Source: Crotophaga sulcirostris (lineage: Eukaryota > Chordata > Aves > Cuculiformes > Crotophagidae). From it: 64,000 nt of DNA. Numbering within the stretch: the stretch's first letter is position 1; every line of letters starts with the position of its first letter. Positions 1-10,239 of this stretch are shown here, piece after piece. A model generated the notes under the pieces. It made no database searches, had not been told where the DNA came from, and worked only from the letters and a program-made list of their open reading frames with translations. The stretch is from NCBI GenBank assembly GCA_013397455.1, contig VYZB01000077.1:1652118-1716117 (forward strand), in the 5' to 3' direction. A program made the translations under genes and the position numbers.

Positions 1-199
1 CCCCGCCTCCGCGGGGACCGCGCCGTCGCCGCGCTCCTCCGAGGCTCCCGCGGGCGAGCTGTAACTGGAGCCTCGTCCCTCTCGCTCGCTCCTGCGCCTC
101 CCCTCGGGCCTGAGCGCTCCCTCTCCGGCCCCGAGCCTGGGAATCGCACGCTTCTCCTTGCGTGCAGGCCGTCTGCAGGAAACCTGCCCGAGAGCCTGG
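1..199. promoter_or_regulatory. CpG-island edge, likely promoter or first exon
   Basis: This is the only strongly GC-rich, CpG-dense stretch in the window, and it continues off the left edge. It opens with a GC-box-like CCCCGCC, and bases 1-16 form a 6-bp inverted repeat (CCCCGC / GCGGGG). No TATA box is seen. One frame from base 2 reads as a short Ala/Pro/Ser-rich peptide of 20 residues and stops at 61-63. It could be real coding sequence, but such composition is expected by chance in CpG islands. Vertebrate CpG islands usually mark promoters and first exons. The + strand T and G excess over the following tens of kilobases suggests rightward transcription from here. The gene is not recognised, and a leftward or bidirectional promoter is also possible. 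Confidence 0.6.
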
Positions 200-223
200 A
201 AAAAAAAAAAAAAAAAAAAAAAA
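200..223 (+). repeat. Poly(A) run of 24 bases
   Basis: An uninterrupted run of 24 A directly follows the GC-rich block. It may be a simple homopolymer in the 5' untranslated region or first intron. A retrotransposed tail is possible, but no target-site duplication is seen around the GC block, whose left end lies outside the window. Confidence 0.9.
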
Positions 224-452
224 GGTTGTGGTGGCGGCAAGGAGGCTGCTGGTAGTCACTGGGAAATAATGGTATCTGGCTCCGAGTTTTGTGTTTAGGC
301 TGTATCCTTGTGTGTGAAGCGTGCGTATGCGGGAGCCCGCTGTCTAAACACACTCGTGATTTACCCAGGAAAGAGTCTCCTTGTGAAAGGAGAACGGCTT
401 GCTTCTTCAGTAATAACCAGTTATTTTTGTGTTTTTGTTTTCTTTCTTTCAG

Positions 453-467
453 AGCAGTGGGAAGCAG
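453..467 (+). other. Possible 15-nt microexon
   Basis: A long T-rich tract ending in TTTCTTTCAG (acceptor at 451-452) is followed after 15 bases by CAG|GTGAAT, a good donor. The 15 bases would be 5 codons, open in the AGC-AGT-GGG-AAG-CAG frame (SSGKQ). Such signals also occur by chance, and the upstream exon is not identified, so this is a candidate only. Confidence 0.12.
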
Positions 468-3400
468 GTGAATAGGCTTTGGGACTGAACTGATAATATT
501 TTTACGGTATTTTAAATATAGTTTGAGCTCAGTGTATAGTGTCTGGCAATGAGAGTTACAGCAGAGCTCTATTGCTGCTGTAAATAAGCAAGCAATTTAA
601 GACTGCCAGTCTTTTTACTTAAAGCATTTTTTTTGTTGTTCTTAGTTTGCTGCCATTGTGACTGAAGGCAGTAATTTGGTTTTTATCCCTTTGGGTTTTT
701 ATGTACTGAACTATAAAATCAACTCTAGTCAGTTAATTTCCTGGCTCTTTACAACCCGATAGCAGTGTTGGGCCACCTGGGTGGGCTCCTCTCATGGGGG
801 AATCCTCGTGTGAGTGCATAAAGAGAGGGAGCTGCTCGTCCCCTGTGTTGGATGCTCTCAGAGAAATGACAATTTTGCACATGGTTGTTAATGTCATAGG
901 GAAACTGTTATTCTCCAAAGCGGGGCTCTAGTTTGCTCATACGCAGCTTAAGGCCGCTGTGAATGGAAACTAGTTGTCCTGTTGCAGTTGGTGTAGGGAC
1001 TGTGCCTCCTACGTAGTTTTCAGGACACTTGCTTGTTTACGTCAGTAGTGGTGTCACAAATAGGATATACCAGGCTTGTGGATATTTGCACGTACAGACG
1101 TGTGTGCAGGCACGTATGGATGCTTGTGCGTTTGTGTCCCTTATTTTGGCATCTGTGGTAGAGCTACTTGGGGACTGGAACATAGAAATCACCTTGGCTG
1201 TGTCACACGAGATAAAGAAAGATGTAAATTGCTCCTGAATGGTTAATCCCTAAGTTTATGGGAAGTGCTGCGATAAGCTTAATGTGCATAGCCAGTCTTG
1301 GTCATCTGCGGTCCTGAACAAAATACTTTGTCATGGACTCAACCTTCAGAAATATTGACAACAACTTTAAGAAGAAAGGTTGTTCTTTTTAACACCGTAC
1401 TACTGTTTGAAGAGTCATGTGATTTTTAATATGTTTGTATCTCATTTTGGTGAGCCTGACAAAGGTAGTGTAATAATCCTCCTTTTTTCCAGCCAACATA
1501 CTTTCTTATTTTGCATAAAACCTGAAGATTTCTCAACTTTGTGTTTTCTCAAGCTTGTGGTCTTTGCTTAGGGAGAGGATCCATGTATGACATGCTTCAT
1601 CAGTATCTCTCCAATGTCTGAAGACACCTCTTTACTAAATGTGTAAATCTCTTTGTGTTCCTCCCTGTGAGTCCTGGTGCTGTCAGTGCTAGGTTTGAAA
1701 CTTGAAACAGCTGGGGAAGGAATACTTTATTGCTATCAAGAATGCTACTTTTGGAATAAGACAGTTCAACTGAAGGTTTTATACTGGAACTACGTTATTT
1801 GAGAGAAAATAGTCAAAGAATGTTCACAGTGGAAAAATTAGAAAATAATAGGGATTTACTCGTGTAGTGTATTAAACTGAAGTTCTGAAGTAAAAACTAA
1901 TTATGTAAGAATAATGTTTTTATAGTCATTTAGTGTGTAGCTTACTCAATATAAGGCTGAAAGACTCTGCCGAAAGAGGCACGTCAGCAGTCTGTAGTGT
2001 TGGCATTCCCAACTTTTTCCTCCATCCTTGGAAAAACCTAGTAAGAGCTAGCCCATCTGCAAGGAGCCCAGGGTTTGCAGGAGGAAGAACAAAGTGAGCG
2101 AGGCAGCTGCTGCTACAATGCCCACTGTCTTCTGCTCCTTGCCTTTGTTGCCGATGTCACCGTCTCACTGGCAAAATCGGGGCTTCTGCACACAGGCAGA
2201 GTTTCCCCAACACCTCCCACCAGAATTGCAGAGGCTTAGGAGGTCTAAGCATTGAGGATGCTGTCAGTTCACTTAAAAGAAAAAGCTGAAATAAAGACTG
2301 GTACCAAATTCAAGTATAAATGTAACTCTCTTTGTCTGCTGAGTGCTAATAGATCGTGCATGGGAGAAAGGGAATACTGAGCTGAAACTGTTCTTGCCAT
2401 GTTTATTTTCTGTACGTTTGGTGTGCTTGGCCTCTAAACAATGCAGTTCATGTGCAAGTAGGTATGAAGTATTTTAAAAATCCCACACGTTTCTTCAGTA
2501 TTATTATAAGCATTAAAATGCTCAGTATTCTTTTATTTCTCTGTTTGGCTTTGGAGGTCAGAGGTTAGATGTACTGTTACAGTATATACAGTGTATACTT
2601 TTCTGTATGACACAACATTTAAAACTAAGAACAGGGTAACACTGATATTTGCTGTATAGAAGACACATTACAGCATTCATTCATCCACCCATTTTCTGCT
2701 ATTAGTTAATTTAGTTACAGACTGCTACTCTGGCAGGATCCCTTATTTTTACTTTTAAATGAGGTGAAATTCACTGCACTACTTTATTTTTGTTAGTTGT
2801 TAAAACATTCTCATACTTCTGGCAGCAGATAATGACAAATTCTTCATTGTAATGCTGGGAGCAAGGGAAGCAGAGAGGGAGAAATGGGGGGGGAGAAGAA
2901 GTGGGGGGTGGAAAAACCCTCCTGAGCATATGGAGACATCCAGAAAAAGATGTGCATCGTCAGCTGTGATTCCATTGTGTGCTTGCAGACGGGATCTGAG
3001 CTCTTCTTCTCTTGGGATTTTAATCCTTACAGAAGTATTCTTCGGCTTTTACCCATAAGGATAATTGATCTTAGATAACATATATTTCACATATTTATTA
3101 CAGATAATATTTTGATAATATTTTAAGGTTTCAGGGAATAAATACAGTTGCCAGGACTCCTGCTCTGTGTTGGAGTAACATTTTGAACAGGCATGTGTAT
3201 TGGTGAAATGGCAACTTTGACTACTAAGAATAATTTGTAATGTTACATCAGTGGTTACATATTACTAAGGCATCTTACCAGTTCTACCGTTTATAGTTTG
3301 TCAGCAGTATTTACATTCTGCAAACATTTGCTATTTTTAATGATTCAGTAGCTTAGCCTTTTCAAAACATACCAACTAGAAATGTGACATGAAAAATGAC

Positions 3401-3929
3401 AGCTTGTATAGTTTAATCAATTTAGGGTACATATTTTTTTTAAAAAAGGGATGTTTTTTCAATGGAGTTTTAAAACAAAGCTATTTTGTTAGTGTTGTGT
3501 GTATTCAGGAAAAGTATTTACATGATGAAAAAACTGAGTGGAAGAAATTTATTTTCTTTTATTCAGTCCCACATTTATGTATTACTCAGAACAGTGTTTC
3601 TTCTCCTGAGCATTTGTAATACTTCTGCTGATTTTATACAATTATTTTGAGTTGATGAATACTTTGAAAAATAGATTTGGAACGTGGTGGATTTACTGCA
3701 GTGCGTTTTTCTACTGTTTATGATTTTTTTTCAATCTTGTTCCATGGAAATTACAAGTTGTTAAAGACTAATGGAAATTTTACTTATGAGTTTTATGGAA
3801 ATAAAATAGGCACAGTTCCTATGGAAAGTGTATGGTCACTGGGGTGGCTTGGCATTTTGAAGTTTGAAATTAGTTCATGAATTTAAATGTCTGAAGCTAT
3901 ACAGCAACATATTAATAATACACACTTCT
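468..3929. other. Non-coding, intron-like stretch
   Basis: AT-rich sequence with stops in all frames; ATG-initiated ORFs stay at or below about 76 codons and resemble no known family. A somewhat richer patch lies at about 1960-2240 but has no convincing splice pair. A perfect tandem of the 11-mer GATAATATTTT occurs twice at 3103-3124. A G-run at 2886-2911 has only three tracts within normal loop limits, so it is not a full quadruplex motif. Confidence 0.7.
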
Positions 3930-4260
3930 TTTTCTCTTCTGCAGCTGCATCATTATACCATTCCAAGTCTTGCATTTCCTTAAATGGCTTCCATAACAAT
4001 CTCCCATTAATACAGTTACTGGCAGATATTATTCTTGCTTTGCTCTCATTTTAGCAGTTATAACTCATAGTAAATCTCAGTCTTTCTGTGAGTGTGCTCC
4101 CATTACTTAGATATTCAGAAGCCTCTGTAATTTGCATTTGCTTTCTACAGCTGGGATGCAATGCCCTCTGCAAAGCCTAATTACATTTTCCTGTTTGTTT
4201 TTAAACTTCAAGAAGTTACTTGGTGTTTGGAGAGCATAACATATTTTTCTAAAATAGTCC
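3930..4260. other. Possible conserved non-coding element
   Basis: This stretch has the look of a vertebrate enhancer-type element: no simple repeats, an ATTTGCAT octamer near 4131 and a TAATTA homeobox-type core near 4180, set among mixed pyrimidine-rich sequence. This is an impression from composition and short motifs that are common by chance; conservation was not tested. Confidence 0.15.
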
Positions 4261-4387
4261 ACATTATGTGCAAGCCATTAATGTATTAATGAAACGGCAG
4301 AAAGTATAGGTGACAAATTAATTTAAATATCTACTGAATGTATTGGTTTATCCATAAATCTTAGGTAGTATAGATCACTGAGCTTCT

Positions 4388-4407
4388 GGGGGGGGTGGGA
4401 TCCTGGG
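4388..4407 (+). other. G-quadruplex motif
   Basis: Eight G, then T, GGG, ATCCT and GGG give four tracts of three G with loops of 2, 1 and 5 bases, which meets the usual G3+N1-7 rule. If the + strand is transcribed, the motif would also be present in the RNA. Function is unknown. Confidence 0.6.
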
Positions 4408-7400
4408 ACACAAAACATATATCTGATGTAGTGATGGCTGAGAGTTGCTGTTTTGATGCTTTTTTAGTGAGCTATGTAAGACATATTGTTAGTCTTTGGT
4501 AGGATTTATAGTGGGCATATCACAATTCGCAGCTTTATTGGCTGCCTCAGTGGAAAAGTCTGGGATTGAAGAATAGGCATGGAAAATGAAATAACATTTT
4601 ACTTGTTAGGTCAGAATTATTATGGAATTTTACTCTTACTCTGCCCATGCTGTAATTCATCTGTGTGTGAACGGATTTAGTTTTTCATTGCTGTCAGTAT
4701 TGATCTCTAATGAGCCAAGCCTTACCCATGGATTTTGAAGAAAATTACTCCAAATAAAACCAATGCAGTATGTCACCTATTTGTGCCTCACAGATTATGT
4801 AGGAGATAGTAAATTGCGTTTAAAAAAGAAAACTTCATGAGGATGGAGGAAAGTCTGTATATGAATAAATTTGATAATATATACTGATGCTTTCATTGCA
4901 GGTTTTTTTATGAACTCGCAAATTCACCATATGTCTGAGTGACAGAATCAAATTTAAACAACAAACTCAAAAAACCTCAGATAAACCAAATAAGCCCCAA
5001 ACAACCCAACCCCCAAGTTCATATGTTTTAATACCTGTGCATGTGAGAGTTCAAATACCACCCCGTTTACAGTAGCGATTACTTTCTTCATACTTCTTCC
5101 ACTACACTTTGAGTTCACAAAGTATCTCTTCAGTCTTTGTTTACTGTTTCAAAATTAATATCAGGACTTGCTGAACAACCACTTATGTTATTCCCAGAAA
5201 GAAATGCATTTATTGTCAACTACTTCCATCTGCTACCCTTACACAAATTTGTACCTTGATCTCCAGATATATAAGCAATGCTACCCTTCTCTTCTATCAA
5301 TTTCCTAAAACAGATTATTTGTGAAAATTATGAGTGTATACAGATAAGTATATTATTTTAGCAGATATTCTCAAGGAGAAAAGCCCTTCACGTCTAAACC
5401 TCAGTATTTTTTCCAAAATAAAAATTTATGACCAGAATATACTGCTTTGTTTCAGCGTGGCCAGAATGCTTGCTACCTTTATCTTGAAAGAAAAAGTCAA
5501 CCTGTGGATACTTTACTGGCTATAAAATGTAGCTCTAATAACAGAGTTTAAAGCTATTTTTAATTACTTGCCAATTTGTGTTGACATATGCAGTGCAAAC
5601 ATACTTTTTCTTGTTTTGCCTTTTTTTTGTTTTTTTTTTGAGAATCGTGGCTTACTTTGATATCAAGATATTGAATTTTTAATGAGGCCTCAGGCTACTT
5701 TCTAGCTACAATTCTGTATGAAATGAGTGTTAACTGCACAGTGGTGAGATCATTTGTGGTGCTTTTTCTTCATATAAGAATGAAGGACCCTGAAGACTGC
5801 ATGTAGAGGAAAAACACATTCACTAAGCTGGCACACTGTAGATGTACTCTTCCATATGGCTGAAGGTGGTAGTCATTCACTCCCTATTACCTAAATTGTG
5901 ATTTGTAGAGTTGATGTCCTGGGTTTTGTCCACAACTTACAGTTTTTATGGGGCAAGGAGAGAACACATCTTAGGTACCTGAAATGCAGACATCCCTTTG
6001 CACTGGAAAAGAAAGAAATGACTGTGCTTGAATGGAAAATAAAGACCTAAGGGGTCTGAGGTCTGAAGTCAGAGGATGATGTGTTATCCTGGGTGGTATC
6101 AGTTTAACTGTTACGTTAACCTTTAAAAAGTTTTCTTTCATCTTTTGCGGGACAAAGAATTGAACAGTGATGCTGGAAAACGGCAAGTGTGGAGAATGAT
6201 GGATGTGGTGTATTCTGGTTTTACGGTAGCTGATTCTGACAATTGTGTACTGTTTGAAGCAAAGGCCTGTTCTTCGCGTAAGCCTTTGCATGAGGCCTGC
6301 CTGCAGGTCTTTGAGTGCCACCATTAACAGTATTGTGTTACTGTGAAAGCTGGCTTTATGCAAGGGTGGTTTATCTTGAGTTTTGAGCTATTTTCTGCAG
6401 TGTTGGTTTTCCTTTATTTCAAGCTTCAGAAAGGGCTTGAGAAGAGAAGGCAAAGGATTAATAATTTCATTGTTCATTGCTTCATGTTCATCACTTTTCT
6501 TCACTGACAGTCTAGTTTGGTTGGAGGAATAAATCTGGAATATACCAGATTATCAATCTATTTGGTACATAAATTTGTCACTAGTTGCTGTAAATTTCAA
6601 GACTTTTACTTGGGAGGAGGGATCCTGTTAGTAGTGCTTTGAAGGTAGTGCTTCTGCTGTGAAACTACTGTGTATTGTCTTGGTTTTCAGACAGTATTAT
6701 TATTAAATGTTTTACAAATAGAACAAATGAATAACAGCAAAATTTGTCATTACCATTATTGCTACATGGAGCCCTGTGAGCTTGTGGCATAATGATCAGG
6801 AGCCATGTTACTCGTGTGCAGGCTCTTTGAGCTGCAGTTTTGGAGGCCACATAGATCAGGAGGTGGGATCCAAAAGTAAATCAAGCAACCACGCTAGTTG
6901 TCAAGAAACAAAATGGTAGTAGAGTTGTCATTCTCATTTTGCTGGCATGCAGCAGCCGAAAGATAGGTGATGAGTGGGAAGCACTTCTGTCTACATAGGC
7001 ACTGTCATCATTATTGCTTCTCTGTGGAAAAGACCTTCCCACCATGGGCTGGGGCTGTAGCCCGCATCTGTGCGTGTGCTCAGTGGTATCTCTCTGAGCT
7101 GCAAGTGTCTAACAGGCATTGTAAATCTTGCTCAGTCACCAGACAATCTAGTCGTGTTCTGCTGAGTGTTTTATTTTAAGACAAGGTGATGCTTTCTGCC
7201 ACCGAGGACCTACTGGAAGTCCCATGTTTGTCATGAGGCTTGTGTGCTTTTTGGGTATTCCCGAGGGAATCAAGTATTCAGATCTTGTGTGCAGATATTT
7301 TATATGTGAATATTTCTTCATTGTGGCCCTGAATACCCTGTTACAGTAGTGGTGTCCTGACTGTGACTGAAAGAACTTTAACAGAGTTTGTTTGAAGAAG

Positions 7401-9530
7401 TTTTCTGTGAGATGACGGAAATAATGAAGTTGTTTCTAAATTCAGTCTTTCTTGAGACATAATTAGGGCACATGTTTGCTGCTGCTGACTTACAAGTGTA
7501 TCTTTAATTTGCTTTATGTTCTGCCTTTTTGATTGTCAGAATAAGAAGGTGGGAAACTGTTTTGATGGTTTGCTTGGGTACATTTGACATAAAGTAGTGT
7601 TTGACCTACAAGCAGAAGTGCAGGTATAATATTTACATGGGTATTGGCGTGCTCCTCTTCCCTGAAGAAATGTTTTTCTGTGCATTCTGTGTCCTCTGCT
7701 GGGCTCTTAAGCTCTATACTAATGAAGAGCTTTGTGTTTATTTGTCTGCTGATACTTGTTACTTGGGCCTGGAGTGTTGTAAGTCGAGATTCAGAGAAGA
7801 AACATGCTTCTATATGTACAACTTTTATTAAAAATTGAAAGCCATTTAGTTAGAACACCAGTTTCTCCTTTTTAGAGATTTGAAACTAGTGTGTTAAAGT
7901 CAACCAGCCAAGCAGTTGACCAAAAAAGGAACCAACCACTTTCACAGACATTTCCCACAGATTCTTTTGTGAAAATAAAAACTGTGTACTGTGTAAATTA
8001 ATGTAAACATCTTAGTTGCTATCACTGTAGATTTGCAGTAGGCAGCAGGTGGAGAGGAAGTTGAGTGCCTGGTGTGATTGTGCAACTGGAAGGGGGTTGT
8101 AGTTATGTCTGGAAAGGAAGATAATGCTCTGCAAAGTTTGTGTTTCCCTTATTGTGTTATGCTTAATACTGGCATGTGCTAAGCGTCATATTTTTATTTT
8201 TCCATGACTGTCTCCAAAAAGAGGACTAATATTTTTCTCTCAATTTTGTTTCTAGCATGCTTGAGATGTATCTGAGTAGTGAGGCTCCCTACACGCACAG
8301 CCCCTAGAAATCCTTGCCTGTCTTGCTGAGTCTTGGTGAGTTGCCTATATCCTGTTGCATTTAATTGGGCTGTGTTACAGTTTTGTCATCTCCACTGGAC
8401 AATTTGATATGAGATGTCTTAAACTGATTGCGTGAATACAGTAGAACAAGCCTTGTTTTTAAGTAAAACATGATACTGTATAGTGAATTGAAATACAAAT
8501 GTTTTGGAGACTTGAAAAGGTAATGCTCAGACTGGTTAGGGAAGCAGGGACCTTGCTTTAGTGCCAGGACCAGGAATGGGACTCTCTGCTGAGGAAGGCT
8601 GAGGGGATTAACATGTGATGTTCTTTCACATTAAGTTTGTTTGATATTTTATCCTGTAACCAAGGAATTGACATTTTTCAAATGTGCTGGTTATAGTTTG
8701 TCTTATGGCAAAGGTTGAGTATGAAATAATACAGGCTTTTCCATCCAACTATCTGCACTAATAAATTACTTAAATTGAGGGTTGAAATTGGTATAATGAC
8801 ACTGATGACTTAAACTGCTTGTTGCTCAAGAATTACTGTCTGATGACTCCATCAGGCAGTGCTGTGCCTGTTTAACTCCACTCCCAAGAAGGGATAATAC
8901 CGCTGAGAATTAGAAAAAGAGACTCCTGCGGATTGTTTAAATGCAGACTAATAATAGTTTGGTAGTGCAGTGAAAGAAAGTAGAATATAAATGCCATGTT
9001 TTAATTTTAGGTACATTTAATATACCCATATACTCTCTTGGTGTAAATCTTTTACAAATATGCATTTGAGATTTTATGTGAGAACCTTTTCAGGGTACTC
9101 ATGAATAAATGTTGTCTTTTAACATGTAGAGTGACTTATTAAGGTCAGAAATATGTATTTTTGAGGCTTGCGTGCTAAATATAGAGGTGGGAAATGAGCC
9201 TGCTGAAAAGGTTTTTAGTTGTTTGGGGCATAACTGTTTCTAAAATGCCAACCATTTATGGGTAAAATTATATATGTCCACATCAAGTATCATTTCCTCT
9301 TCTGTTAATTATGTTAAGCAATTTTTGCAAACTAACAATGCTTCTCTTTAAACTCACTGAATTTTCTAGCATCAGTGAATGAAAACAGATTAAGAAGCTT
9401 TCCAGTGCTTCTCTTTTTTTCTGCCTTTTCCCTTGACTGTTTTGATAAAACAATTTGTAGTTCATTGTGTTCAGTGAAGTTTGCAATACTGGTTAATAGT
9501 TTGTTTATGTATTATATAAACTTGAAAATG
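4408..9530. other. Non-coding, intron-like stretch
   Basis: No recognisable gene or repeat. At 4950-5015 an A/C-rich patch (T/G-rich on the other strand) is low-complexity. The 130-codon minus-strand ORF at 5971-6363 overlaps a 60-codon plus-strand ORF at 6145-6327. Neither has recognisable domains, and both are best read as chance openings in a slightly GC-richer patch. The remaining ORFs are below 80 codons. Confidence 0.65.
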
Positions 9531-9532
9531 CT

Positions 9533-9616
9533 CAGCCGCATAGATATTATTACTTATTTACACTTATTGCTTACACTATATTACTTATTATTTATTTACA
9601 CTACTTATCTAGGCTG
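9533..9616. repeat. Degenerate AT tandem inside short inverted arms
   Basis: Two imperfect copies of an ATTACTTATTTACACTTA-like unit lie between 9548 and 9606. They are bracketed by short inverted arms, CAGCC-GCA-TAGATA at 9533-9546 and TATCTAGGCTG at 9606-9616, with a 3-base bulge. It could be a small foldback or simply a decayed simple repeat. Confidence 0.4.
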
Positions 9617-10146
9617 CATAATGATCCTAATGTGCATGTGCAGTTCTTTCAATAATAAGCTGCTTTTGTGATCATTTAAGCAAATTGTTTAAAAAAAGGA
9701 AATACTCAGAATGTAATTTTTTTTCTAGTGAATAGGACTCACAATAGAATGAGCTCGGTATGTGTAATAAAGAAATAGAAAAATGTCACTGCCGAAAGTC
9801 TTGAAGGAGAATACAGAATTTCATAGTTAAGCTGATAGTATGTTTGTTTTCAGTTGTCTCAATTGTAATTTTGCATTAAGAAAGGAATGCATTAAGGCTG
9901 AAAAAAGTATGGAAATATTCAAATAAAAAGCAATTTGCATGTAGTTGCTTTTTTTTCCAAGTTAATATATATGCAAAAAAATCCCCTCTCTTTTGTTTAG
10001 TGTTGTCATATTCTGCACCAAAATTATAAATTTGGTTGTTACTGTGACAGTAATCTGGTACACTTACAGATACTGACTAAAACATAGTTGCTGTGTTTGA
10101 AAAGTTCAAAGCTTTTAATAAGAGCAAATAGGTGAACAATATTTTT

Positions 10147-10239
10147 ATATTGTTTATATTNNNNNNNNNNNNNNNNNNNNNNNNNNNNNNNNNNNNNNNN
10201 NNNNNNNNNNNNNNNNNNNNNNNNNATATTGTTTATATT
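10147..10239. repeat. AT-rich repeat with 65-base assembly gap
   Basis: N runs from 10161 to 10225. The same 14 bases, ATATTGTTTATATT, lie immediately on both sides (10147-10160 and 10226-10239), followed by more TTATATTTAT-type sequence. This is what a collapsed or unresolved AT-rich tandem array looks like; the true length of the locus is unknown. An open frame that crosses the gap has no meaning. Confidence 0.85.

Noticed and set aside
2886..2911. G-rich stretch as a quadruplex
   Set aside because: One loop is 9 bases and the last run is too short to supply two tracts.
5971..6363. 130-codon minus-strand ORF
   Set aside because: No domain, no splice context, and overlapped by a + strand ORF in the same patch; expected by chance in 64 kb.
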